NCBI GenBank assembly: GCA_963779765.1
Contig: CAVZZP010000001.1
Location: 620,001-684,000, forward strand
DNA: 64,000 nt
Reading direction: 5' to 3'
DNA from: Silicimonas sp963779765
GTDB taxonomy: Bacteria > Pseudomonadota > Alphaproteobacteria > Rhodobacterales > Rhodobacteraceae
This document shows, in pieces, positions 9,964-18,152 of this stretch. The position numbers were made by a program, and so were the translations under genes. Below the pieces are notes generated by a model. It was not told the DNA's origin. It saw only the letters and a list, made by a program, of their open reading frames with translations, and did not search any database. Each line of letters begins with the position of its first letter. Within the stretch, counting starts at the first letter, position 1.

Positions 9964-12493
9964 GAAGCAGCCCTCCTCGCACGAGGCCGCGCAATTCCTC
10001 GACCTCGACACGGGCGCTGTCCAGCTCCTGGCGCAGCCAGCTTGTCTCTTCGGCGCGGGCGCCCTGCGCCGCTCCGCGCATTTCGGCCTGAGCCATATCG
10101 TAGCGGCGCGAGAAAAGCTCGGCCGAAAGGTCCCCCATCCGCTGGAAATGCTCGGCAAGCAGAACGGCGACCGACGGATCGGCAGCGGCTCGCGCGACCG
10201 AGAGAAGCGCGGGCGGCGGCACATTGCCGGCGAGCACCACGCCAAGACCCTGCGCGTGCCGCAATTCCAACGTCGGAGCCCGTGACTTGATCTCTTCCCA
10301 CAGCCGCCAGACCCCGAAACCCGACCCGTGGGCGGCGATGTCGTGGATCAGGATCACGCCGCGGTCCGACAGTTTGGGCCACCACGCCTCCAACACCGCA
10401 CGAGCGGCATCCAGTCCGCGCAGACCATCGAGGTGCAAAAGATCGATCGATCCGTCGTCGAAGCGGTGCAGTGCCGCCTCGGGCGCCATGCGCAGGATCG
10501 AGGCGCGCTCAGCGTATTTGCGCACGAGGTAGGAGAAATCCTCGTATGCGCCGGCGAACTCGACCTCGCGCTCGGGCTCGACGGCCCAGGTCGATACCGC
10601 GACGGCCTGCGCATCGTCGCCCGCTTGCGTCATCGCCTGCAACGCCGCGAAGAAGCTCGTCCCCCTCATCGTGCCCACCTCGACGAAGCGGCGCGGACGC
10701 AGAAGGCCGACAAGGGCGAACATGAACGGGACATGCCCCGACCAGTCATCGGCCACGAGGTCGGCGATGGCGTCGTAGGACGGCCGCAAAAGGGCTCCCA
10801 TCGCGTCGGCTTCCAGCACCTCGGGCGATGCCGGAGTGTCGGGCAGGCGGCCGTATTCGGCGCGGTCGGACGCCCGCACAAGGCGGGAGCCTTCGGTCGT
10901 GAGACAGGTCGCGCCGGGCCGATCCTCGGTCGCGGCCTCGCTGTCGTCGATCGCGTGAAGACGCATCAGCGTCTCGGCCAATCCGCGGCGCCGCACGGGA
11001 GGATGATCCGACAGGTCCGCCTGCGCCACCGTCAGGGTCTCGACGCGAAACCCGTCAGCCAGAAGCTCGGACCGCGTGACAGGGACCAGCGTCGGTTTTT
11101 CCTCGCTGTACCTGTCGGCGAGAGCGTTCAGATGCGCGGGCGTCAGACTTGCGCCGGTGATCGCCTGATGCATCTGCATCCAGTGCGTCCCCTGCCCCGC
11201 ATCGCGGCGACGCCCGATCCGGCGATAGGCCACCACGCCCTGGGTCAGCTTCACGAGGATCTGCTCGACCGACCGCACGGGGAGATGAAGTAGCGGGAAG
11301 TCGGCGTCGAACACCGGCACCTCGACCCCGTTCAGCGTTTCGACCAGCGCATGATTGCCCTGTGCGACGACGGTCCTGTCGAGTGCCACGCGCGATGGCT
11401 GGAACGCGATCTTGCGGAACGGGCTGGGTGCGGGCGGGACAAGGACGCTGGTGCCGGAGGCCAGGTCCGCCTCACCCTCCCAGTAGGTCTCGGGGATGAA
11501 ATTGCGCCACCGCATCGCGATCGCGGGACACCCGGCGAACGGGACGAGCGCGCGTTCGAAATCCGCGCGCGTCGCGAAGGGCAGGAACTCGTCCGCGTCC
11601 AGCAGGAACACCCAGTCGGCCTCACGGATCTGCGGTCGGTCGCGGACGACGTGCGTCATGGTGACAGACTGGATGTAGGACGGCTCGTCCAGCGTCAGGA
11701 CCTCGACCCTTCGGTTCCGTCGCGCGAGGTCCGCCAGAAACTCCTCTGACCCGTCGTCCGAGCGGTGATCCACGATCACGATATCGTCGAAGAGCGCCAA
11801 CAGATGCGACGCGAAGCTGCGCAGGATGTCGGCCTCGTTCCGCACCATCGCCACGGCGGCGAGCCTGGGGCGGGCGCGGGGCTCGCCCTCAGCCAGCCTT
11901 GGAATCGTCGAGGCGAAAATCCTGCGGCCTTCGGCGCAGCCCGTCAGGACATAATGCGCGAAGGGGTTCAGCCCCGCCTCCGCCACGTCGGCGTGGGCCC
12001 GCAGGTAGGGCTCGGTTGCGAACCACGGCGACGGGTCGCGCCGCTGTCGCCAGCCCCGACCCATGAAATGCGCGAAGGGGTCCGCGTCCCTCAAATCGGG
12101 GTTGGTGGCGCGGTAGAAGTCCTCGTCGAAGGCCTGCCGAACCCGTTCGAGCGCTTCGCCGCCAAGCGCGTCGGCCGCGCCCGTCTGGCGCCCGTGGGCA
12201 TCGCGCGCGACGCGGCCTTCCTGCCTGCCGAAGCGGAGGTAGTGCAGCAAGGCGTTGATCCCCGCCTCGCGGACGTCGGGATAGGCATCGAGATAGGCGG
12301 ACGTGCAAAACGCCGGACCTGGATCGTGGCGGAGCGCCCCGCCCTCGCGCAGGAAATGCGACAGCGCTCGGGCCTCTCCCCCCGCTTCGGGATACCGACT
12401 TGCATACCAGGCGGCATCCCAGAACCCCGAGGTGCGGACCAGACGCTCCTGGTCGAGGACACGCAGACCGCCGTCGAGGAAACGCGACAGCAT
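9947..12493 (-). CDS. Three-part protein: DPSP repeats, GT2 glycosyltransferase, class I methyltransferase
   Basis: This 848-aa protein starts with about 220 residues of repeated '(F/Y)xxxxPDxxxAGxNPxxHYxxxGxxEGR ... DPSPxF' units. A GT2 domain ('LAAVAMVRNEADIL', 'VIVDHRSDDGS', 'WVFLLDADEFLPF') spans about 235-500. A C-terminal class I SAM methyltransferase follows ('FVEVGTMRGTSFFAAL', 'IDLLHLDGLRGLDAAR', 'GVILIHDIA'), and the protein ends in a coiled coil. It is probably a cytosolic or membrane-associated enzyme that adds and methylates a glycan residue, perhaps as chain terminator. The ATG lies two bases after the RTX stop. The coiled coil could set chain length, as in WbdD, but this is an inference. 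Confidence 0.8.
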   Translation of the reverse strand: MLSRFLDGGLRVLDQERLVRTSGFWDAAWYASRYPEAGGEARALSHFLREGGALRHDPGPAFCTSAYLDAYPDVREAGINALLHYLRFGRQEGRVARDAHGRQTGAADALGGEALERVRQAFDEDFYRATNPDLRDADPFAHFMGRGWRQRRDPSPWFATEPYLRAHADVAEAGLNPFAHYVLTGCAEGRRIFASTIPRLAEGEPRARPRLAAVAMVRNEADILRSFASHLLALFDDIVIVDHRSDDGSEEFLADLARRNRRVEVLTLDEPSYIQSVTMTHVVRDRPQIREADWVFLLDADEFLPFATRADFERALVPFAGCPAIAMRWRNFIPETYWEGEADLASGTSVLVPPAPSPFRKIAFQPSRVALDRTVVAQGNHALVETLNGVEVPVFDADFPLLHLPVRSVEQILVKLTQGVVAYRRIGRRRDAGQGTHWMQMHQAITGASLTPAHLNALADRYSEEKPTLVPVTRSELLADGFRVETLTVAQADLSDHPPVRRRGLAETLMRLHAIDDSEAATEDRPGATCLTTEGSRLVRASDRAEYGRLPDTPASPEVLEADAMGALLRPSYDAIADLVADDWSGHVPFMFALVGLLRPRRFVEVGTMRGTSFFAALQAMTQAGDDAQAVAVSTWAVEPEREVEFAGAYEDFSYLVRKYAERASILRMAPEAALHRFDDGSIDLLHLDGLRGLDAARAVLEAWWPKLSDRGVILIHDIAAHGSGFGVWRLWEEIKSRAPTLELRHAQGLGVVLAGNVPPPALLSVARAAADPSVAVLLAEHFQRMGDLSAELFSRRYDMAQAEMRGAAQGARAEETSWLRQELDSARVEVEELRGLVRGGLLRVAGE

Positions 12494-12495
12494 CG

Positions 12496-14600
12496 TCACA
12501 GCCCGAAGTCGAAATCGGAGAGGTCGAGCGTACCGGTGAAGCCGGTGAGGATGATCGTCTCGTCCCCCGCGCCGATGATCGTCGAGCCGCTCGTGGCAAT
12601 GGTCAGATCTTCGATACCCGACACGCCTGCGAGGCCCGAAAATTCGATCACGTCCAGGCCCTGCTGGAAGTCGTTGATCCGGTCTGTCCCTGTCCCGTCC
12701 GCGAAGACGAAGCGATCCGCGCCTGCGCCACCGAGGAGGACGTCGTCCCCCCCGGACCGCCCGACAGGGTATCGTTGCCGTCGTTGCCGAAGATCGTGTC
12801 GTTCCCCGCGCCGCCCGTGAAAGCATCGTGTCCGCCGTTGGCCCAGAGGAACAAGGGACCGGACTGGCCCGAGGCGTCGACCGTCTCGGATCCGCCCGCG
12901 CCATCGATCCGTTCTATCCCCGCCCAGGTGCCGTCGACGGTCAGGGACAGCCCGGCCTTGATGATGACGACGCGGTCATAGCCGCTGCCGCCGTCCGCGA
13001 CGCGGTCGGTGGCGTCGGCGAGATAGAACCAGTCGTCGCCCTCGCCGCCCTCGAACACGTCCGCGCCGGCGTCGCCCCAGATGTTGTCGTTGCCGCCGCC
13101 GCCGCGCAGCGTGTCGTCGCCCGCATTCCCGAACAGCAGGTCCGCCCCGCCCGTGCCCGTAACCTCGTCGTGGCCCGCACCGGCGTTGATCGACATGCCA
13201 GTCGACAGGGACGAGCCGTCGACGGTGTCGTTGCCGCCCGTCAGCGTCAGCCTCTCGACCCCGCTCCACCCGGTCAGGGTCAGCGAGATCGACGCGATCC
13301 CCGCCTCGATCCGCGCGCGGTCGAGACCGTCGCCCCCGATGACCACGTCGCCATCCTGCGAGACGAAGAACACGTCGTCGCCTGGGCCGCCGTCCATCGT
13401 GTCGGCACCCGCGTCGCCGACAAGAACATCGACGCCGCCTCCGCCCGTCAGGCTGTCGTCGCCCGCCCCGCCAAAGGCCTGGTCGTTGCCCGATCCACCG
13501 ATAAGGGTGTCCGCGCCGTCGCCGCCCTGAAGCCGGATCGCGGCGGTCACGCTCGACGCGTCGATGCGGTCCGCGCCCACGCCGCCGTCGACGCGCTCGA
13601 CACCGCTCCAGGTCGAAAGATCGACGTGAAGACCGATGCCCCCGACCAGCGTCACGCGGTCGACGTCGGCTCCGCCGATGACTACATCGCCAGCGTCGTC
13701 GACGTAGAAATAATCGTTGCCCGGCCCGCCCTCCATCCGGTCGGAGCCGCCGTTCCCGAAGAGGAAATCGCGCTTCGCCCCGCCGATCAGCGTGTCGTCG
13801 CCCGCCCCGCCTTCCAGCGTGTCCTCTTCGTCGCCGCCGGTAAGGCTGTCGTTTCCGTCCTGCCCGAGGATCTTCAGTGCGATGCCGTATCCTGCGGCAT
13901 TGATCGTATCGCTGCCGCTGCCGCCATCGACACGCTCGACCCCCGACCATCCCGCGAGGCTGAGGGACAGCCCCTGGGCGGAAGAGACCAGCACGCGGTC
14001 GCTTCCGGCGCCTCCCTCGACCACGTCCAGCGCACTATCGACTAGGATGAGGTCGTTTCCGTCACCGGCCACCAGCGTGTCCGCGCCGGTGCCGCCGTTC
14101 AGGGTGTCGTTGCCCGCGCCCGCCTCAAGCCGGTCATCGCCGGCCGCGCCGGCCAGGCTATCGTCGCCGTCGCCCGATAGCAGGCGATTGGCCGCTCCGC
14201 TGCCCGTCATGGCGACCGAAATGTCGCCCAGAAGAGTGTAGTTCTCGATCCCCACTAACGTGTCGGCGCCCACGGTCGGCTGTTCGACGACAAAGCGAAG
14301 TCCGGTCGCGAGGTTGACGGACACCGAAAAGGCGCGCGACACCATTCCGCGCAGATCCTCGACGACCGCGTCGATCCCGAGACCCCCGTCGATCGAATCC
14401 GACCCGCCGGTCAGCCCGGGCGCCAGCCAGATCGTGTCGTCGTCGTCGCCACCGTCGACGGTGTCGTCACCCTCGCCGTCGAAGATCAGGTCGTTGCCCG
14501 GCCCGCCGAAGATCAGGTCGTTGCCGATCCCCGCGAAGATCGTGTCGTTGCCTGATCCGCCGTTGAGAGTGTCGTTGCTCATGCCCGTGCCGGTGCCCAT
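12496..14600 (-). pseudogene. RTX-type calcium-binding repeat protein, frameshifted at a C7 tract
   Basis: The protein of about 700 aa consists almost entirely of nonapeptide repeats (GGxGxDxLx, for example 'LNGGSGNDTIFAGIGNDLIF'). These alternate with 'LSLTLTGWSGVERVDG' spacer modules that repeat about every 90 residues. Such proteins fold on calcium outside the cell after type I secretion. The end is displaced at a run of seven C on the + strand (12747-12753). Eight C would restore a normal tail ending 'LDLSDFDFGL' at 12496. The exporter and adaptor lie at 1.5-4.5 kb. Starts at 14600 and 14582 are both possible. Confidence 0.82.
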
Positions 14601-14630
14601 ATGCCCGGTCCGGGTTCTCGCCAATCTTCG

Positions 14631-15842
14631 TTAAGACGGGGTTACCGCTTCCGCGATCAGCGCCTTCTGCTGGCTGAGACAGTCGATCAGGGCATACCGG
14701 CCCACAACCGTTTCGCGCGCCGCATTCCGCAGGTCCTGCACCCGGTCGCGCGCGTCCAGACCCGCGACGATCCGATCCGCCATCGCGCCCGTGTCGAAGA
14801 AATCGACGAGCCATCCATTCCGGCCGTCCTCGATCACCTCTTCGACCGGCGGCGTGGCCGAACCCAGGACGAAGGCGCCGGCCGCCATCGCCTCCAGCAT
14901 CGACCATGACAGGACGAAGGGATAGGTCAGGTAGACGTGGACGGACGAGATCCGCAGGAGGTCGAGGTAGGCGCTATAGGGTATGCGCCCCGTAAAGGTC
15001 ACCCGCTCCGGCAACGGACCGATTTCGGCCAGCATCGCGTCGCGCCAAGACCCGCCGCCCCTGGGGCGCGCGCCATAGCTCACCTCGTCGCCGCCCACGA
15101 TCACCACCCTCGCCTCGGGCCGGGCCTCCAGCACCCGGGGCAGTGCGCGCATGAAGCTGTGAAAGCCGCGATAGGGTTCGAGGTTGCGCGACACATAGGT
15201 CAGCACCTCGTCCCCGCGCGTCAGCTTGGTCCCGTCCGGCAGGGCGAACGTAGCGCCGGCATCGGGCCGCACGCGGTCGACGTCGATCCCGTCGTGGATC
15301 ACCCGGATCTTGCCGTGATAGGCTGCAGGGAACTGCGCCTTCTGCCATTCCGTCGGCGCATAGGCGAAGTCGGCGGCGTCGATGGCCAGAAGATGCTGTG
15401 CGTTCCGCGCCCGCGCGCGCAAAAGGGCGTCGGGCCCGGTCGCGAACTCGGGGTCGAACCCCACGTCCGCCCCCGAGCCGTTGTAATAGAACTCGGATAG
15501 CGAGATCAGCGGCCGGTCGGGCCAGACGTCCTTGAGAAACAACGTCTCGCCCCAGCCCGGGTTGCCGATCATCGCATCGGGATTCCAGCCCTGCCGCTGG
15601 AGCGTGAAGGCGACCCGTGCGACGGCCTGCCCGTTCAGCACCGCGGCCTCGGTCCCCGCGAGATAGGGATGAACCTTTGGCGTCACCGCGCGGTGCGGCT
15701 CATACTCCAGCCGTTTCACGCCCGCCGGCGTCTGCTTGTCCTTCTGCCCGATGAACACCACCTCGTGCCCCTCGGCGGCAAGCGCGGGAGCGATGTGGCG
15801 GAACTGCCCCGGGCAATTCTGGTGGACGAAGAGGATCTTCAT
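14631..15842 (-). CDS. Glycosyltransferase family 4/1 protein
   Basis: The protein is 403 aa, beginning 'MKILFVHQNCPGQFRHIAPAL', with the C-terminal GT-B nucleotide-sugar site 'TYPFVLSWSMLEAMAAGAFVLGSATPPVEEVI'. The N-terminal half matches the Glyco_trans_4_3 type. 'VLTYVSRNLEPYRGFHSFMRALP' marks the start of the second Rossmann domain. It probably acts on the cytosolic face in polysaccharide assembly. The ATG overlaps the preceding minus-strand gene by four bases, and the RTX gene follows 30 bases after its stop, so it sits inside the same operon. Confidence 0.88.
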   Translation of the reverse strand: MKILFVHQNCPGQFRHIAPALAAEGHEVVFIGQKDKQTPAGVKRLEYEPHRAVTPKVHPYLAGTEAAVLNGQAVARVAFTLQRQGWNPDAMIGNPGWGETLFLKDVWPDRPLISLSEFYYNGSGADVGFDPEFATGPDALLRARARNAQHLLAIDAADFAYAPTEWQKAQFPAAYHGKIRVIHDGIDVDRVRPDAGATFALPDGTKLTRGDEVLTYVSRNLEPYRGFHSFMRALPRVLEARPEARVVIVGGDEVSYGARPRGGGSWRDAMLAEIGPLPERVTFTGRIPYSAYLDLLRISSVHVYLTYPFVLSWSMLEAMAAGAFVLGSATPPVEEVIEDGRNGWLVDFFDTGAMADRIVAGLDARDRVQDLRNAARETVVGRYALIDCLSQQKALIAEAVTPS

Positions 15843-16369
15843 GCAGCGCCCCTTTCGGACACCAGCGCCACACCGCTGTCCCGCTCCAGCGCATCGGCCA
15901 GATCTTCGAAACGGCGGGCATGATGGCGCAGTAACATCAGGTCCGAATAGGCGGCCGTATATCGAAGCGACCATGCCCGGCGAAGGATCGCCGACACTGC
16001 GGGATCGCGCCAGGCGTCCGCGTCAACAGGTCGCTTGCGCTGCTCTGCGCGCAGAGAGGGCGAGTACCGGCCCTTTCCGTCAACCCGCCAACCAGAGCCC
16101 CCTGCATGCAACCTTGGGTGATGCACCTCAAGGTCTGCGTTGAAGGTCGCCTCGTCATCGGTGGCCACGAACCCTGGAGCTCTGCTCAGGTGCATCCTCA
16201 GGTACAGATCCGGGCGCGCCGGATCGCCCTCCCACCTTTCCAGGACAGACGTCGTCACGCGCTGGAACCCGAGCCCGCGGAGCAGGGGCAGGATAATCGA
16301 CCGGATGGCCGCATCGGACTGCGTCTTGAGCGGGTGTGTTTCCGACAGCGGAGCGGTCCTCCTCCTCAT
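15839..16369 (-). CDS. Hypothetical protein translationally coupled to the glycosyltransferase
   Basis: This 176-aa soluble protein has no family that I recognise with confidence. 'SIILPLLRGLGFQRVTTSVLERW' followed by 'DLYLRMHLSR' is weakly reminiscent of DUF4304-type proteins. It ends ATGA with the next gene's start, which supports real translation. Its first ATG is odd: the A at 16369 is also the last base of the encoded CCA of the tRNA-Arg just upstream. Mature tRNA processing would therefore remove the start codon, so either the mRNA starts inside the tRNA gene or another start is used. Confidence 0.55.
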   Translation of the reverse strand: MRRRTAPLSETHPLKTQSDAAIRSIILPLLRGLGFQRVTTSVLERWEGDPARPDLYLRMHLSRAPGFVATDDEATFNADLEVHHPRLHAGGSGWRVDGKGRYSPSLRAEQRKRPVDADAWRDPAVSAILRRAWSLRYTAAYSDLMLLRHHARRFEDLADALERDSGVALVSERGAA

Positions 16370-16445
16370 GGCGATCCCGGAAGGACTCGAACCCTCAACC
16401 TGCTGATTAGAAGTCAGCTGCTCTATCCTGTTGAGCTACGGGACC
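16369..16445 (-). tRNA. tRNA-Arg (anticodon TCT)
   Basis: The complete cloverleaf is 77 nt including an encoded CCA. The acceptor GGTCCCG pairs with CGGGATC, and the D arm is GCTC/GAGC. The anticodon stem GCTGA/TCAGC encloses loop CTTCTAA with anticodon TCT. The T arm is GAGGG-TTCGAGT-CCTTC. It decodes AGA, a rare codon in this GC-rich genome. The final A of CCA coincides with the A of the downstream gene's ATG. Confidence 0.95.
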
Positions 16446-16534
16446 GCTTGGGGACTTATGGTCGCGGGCCGGTCGGGTTGGCAAGACGGTTGCGCCGCGC
16501 TATGTGGTGAACAGCGTTCAAAAGGGGAGGCCCG

Positions 16535-17128
16535 ATGGCCCGAGACACTACGCAGCGCCGCGCCGAGCTTCGCGAGCGTCTGATCGACATCGCCGAGGAT
16601 GAAGTCCGCGCGAACGGCCTCGGCTCGCTCCGCGCTCGTGCGTTGGCGGATAAGGCGGGCTGCGCGGTCGGTGCCATCTACAACGTCTTCGACGACCTCA
16701 CCGGGCTGGTTCTCGCCGTCAACGGGCGCACGTTCGGCCGCATGGGGTCCGAGGTGTCCGAGGCCGTGCGGCAGGGCCCCTCCGATCCCGTGGGCACCAT
16801 GATCGTGATGGCCAAGGGCTATCTGCGCTTCGCCCTGCGCAATCCACGCCTCTGGCGCGCCCTCTTCGACGTGCAGATGACCGCCGACAGCGACGTGCCG
16901 CGCTGGTACCTCGACGAGCTCCAACGGCTCTTTGCGCTGATCGCCGCCCCACTCCGCATCCTGCACCCCGAGGCTCCCGCCGACCGGATCGACCTGATGA
17001 CCCGTGCGCTCTTCTCGTCCGTTCACGGCATGGTTCTCCTTGGAACCGAGCATCGGATATCGGCCGTCCCCGAGGATCGCATCGACGAGATGATCGAATT
17101 CCTCATCACCCGAGTTGCGCGGCCATAG
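16535..17128 (+). CDS. TetR/AcrR family transcriptional regulator
   Basis: The protein is 197 aa. The N-terminal helix-turn-helix region includes 'GLGSLRARALADKAGCAVGAIYNVFDDLTGLVLAVN', in which 'VGAIYNVF' is the recognition-helix pattern. The C-terminal ligand domain resembles the TetR_C_33/WHG class ('KGYLRFALRNPRLWRALFDVQM'). It should bind DNA as a dimer and be released by a small ligand. No obvious target is adjacent: the flanking genes are a tRNA on the opposite strand and a convergent YegP gene. An 'AAGGGGAGG' ribosome-binding site precedes the ATG. Confidence 0.85.
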   Translation: MARDTTQRRAELRERLIDIAEDEVRANGLGSLRARALADKAGCAVGAIYNVFDDLTGLVLAVNGRTFGRMGSEVSEAVRQGPSDPVGTMIVMAKGYLRFALRNPRLWRALFDVQMTADSDVPRWYLDELQRLFALIAAPLRILHPEAPADRIDLMTRALFSSVHGMVLLGTEHRISAVPEDRIDEMIEFLITRVARP

Positions 17129-17130
17129 CG

Positions 17131-17158
17131 AAAAAAAAGGCCCCGCACCTGCGGAGCC
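17131..17158 (-). terminator. Rho-independent terminator of the YegP-like gene
   Basis: Read on the minus strand, a hairpin GGCTCCGC-AGGT-GCGGGGCC with one mismatch is followed by eight T. It lies 24 bases after the 17182-17526 stop and just beyond the end of the convergent tetR-type gene. Confidence 0.8.
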
Positions 17159-17181
17159 GCTCAGGAAAAAACGTAGTTACG

Positions 17182-17526
17182 TCAAGCCATTGCGGCAGTC
17201 ATATCCTCGACCTTGGCGTCGCCGGCGTTCTTCGCCACCGAAGCGATGCCGTTGTCGCGCGCGCTGGCGCTTTCATAGGTCTCGGACGAGCCGATGACCT
17301 GGCCGTTCGTGGCTCGAAGGTTGAACGAGAACTTGCCGTTCTTCGTCTCCTTGCGCTCGAACCGCGCGTCGATCTGCGAGTTCTTGCGGACGGACTCGAC
17401 GCCGTTCATGCAGCTCGATTTCCGCTTGTAGCCTTCGCTGGCGAGGATGATCTGCCCGTTACCGGCCTTCAGCCGGAAACGTGTCTCGCCCTTCTTGTCC
17501 TTGTAGACTTCAAACTTTCCCGCCAT
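17182..17526 (-). CDS. YegP-like DUF1508 protein
   Basis: The protein is 114 aa and made of two copies of the DUF1508 fold: 'FEVYKDKKGETRFRLKAGNGQIILASEGY' (broken here into its motifs) and 'FSFNLRATNGQVIGSSETYES'. Each carries the 'NGQ(I/V)I..SE.Y' core and a following helix with 'GIxSVxKN'. It is a small cytosolic protein of the UPF0339 family with unknown biochemical role. Full family length suggests it is intact. It has its own terminator downstream and stands alone transcriptionally. Confidence 0.9.
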   Translation of the reverse strand: MAGKFEVYKDKKGETRFRLKAGNGQIILASEGYKRKSSCMNGVESVRKNSQIDARFERKETKNGKFSFNLRATNGQVIGSSETYESASARDNGIASVAKNAGDAKVEDMTAAMA

Positions 17527-17628
17527 GTGTCCCTCTTTTTGCTGAATTGACTATGGGTAACCCGACGAAAGCAGGCGAGCCGCCGCAAAACAATTCTTTT
17601 TTGCGAGAAGGGGACGGAATGAGCGGGT

Positions 17629-17940
17629 TCAGTGCGTCCAGCCGCCGCGCCGGTCGGTCGCGAAGTTCTCGCCATACCCGCGCGGACGGACGTTCGGCCT
17701 GCGGGGCTTCGGCTCGATCACCACGGCGTCGATCCCGTGATCCTTGGCATAGTCCAGCGCCGCTTCCTTGGTCGGAAACGTCATCCGCACCTGCGCGCTG
17801 GTGTCGTCGGACGAGGTCCAGCCCATCAGCGGATCGATGTCGCGTCCGGTCTCGTTGACGAATTCGAGAATCCACAGCCGCGTCTTGGCGATGCCCGAGG
17901 ACATGGCGGACCTGGCGGGGCGATAGATGCGTGCAGTCAT
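17629..17940 (-). CDS. ETC complex I subunit, NDUFS4-like
   Basis: This 103-aa protein matches the NADH dehydrogenase Fe-S protein 4 family: 'ARIYRPARSAMSSG', 'WILEFVNE', 'PLMGWTSSDDTSAQVRMTFPTKEAA' and a C-terminal 'RGYGENFATDRRGGWTH', of which 'NFxxDRxxxWTH' is diagnostic. It is a peripheral accessory subunit at the NADH-oxidising arm of complex I, stabilising the N module in alphaproteobacteria and mitochondria. It is encoded away from the main nuo operon, as is usual for this family. A CtrA-type box and a strong hairpin lie upstream. Confidence 0.92.
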   Translation of the reverse strand: MTARIYRPARSAMSSGIAKTRLWILEFVNETGRDIDPLMGWTSSDDTSAQVRMTFPTKEAALDYAKDHGIDAVVIEPKPRRPNVRPRGYGENFATDRRGGWTH

Positions 17941-18008
17941 GGCGTTGATCCCTTGGCTGGCGAAGCTATCGAAGAAAACGGCGCCGGGATCAAGCGCGGG
18001 ATGAAAAT

Positions 18009-18061
18009 GCCGGCCGGACGTCGAGGAGCGAGGGGTGGGTGGGTCGCGACGTCCGGCCGGC
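18009..18061 (-). terminator. Very strong hairpin, probable terminator of sulP or of a short RNA
   Basis: Perfect 15-bp inverted arms, GCCGGCCGGACGTCG and CGACGTCCGGCCGGC (18009-18023 and 18047-18061), surround a 23-nt loop. On the minus strand the hairpin is followed by ATTTTC, a short T run. It lies 92 bases beyond the sulP stop and 69 bases before the NDUFS4 start. Confidence 0.6.
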
Positions 18062-18106
18062 GGCCGATTTGCTGCTTAGCACGACTGTTGTTGCACGCCA
18101 AACGAG

Positions 18107-18122
18107 GTTAATCAACACTTAA
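18107..18122 (-). promoter_or_regulatory. CtrA-type binding site
   Basis: On the minus strand it reads TTAA-GTGTTGA-TTAAC, a perfect match to the CtrA consensus TTAA-N7-TTAAC. A TTGGCG followed after 16 bases by CTAAGC lies just downstream and could be a promoter pointing toward the hairpin and the NDUFS4 gene. Binding is inferred from the match only. Confidence 0.5.
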
Positions 18123-18152
18123 TTCATCTTAGGGTTGTTTCACGTGCAGCCC

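Noticed and set aside
12828..14045. Long open frame (405 codons) on the plus strand antisense to the RTX gene
   Set aside because: It mirrors the RTX repeats and is a composition effect of GC-rich GGxGxD codons; no protein family features.
17570..17625. Possible tRNA or terminator after the NDUFS4 gene
   Set aside because: A CGCAAAA/TTTTGCG pairing exists but it is weak and no tRNA T-arm or anticodon arm is present.
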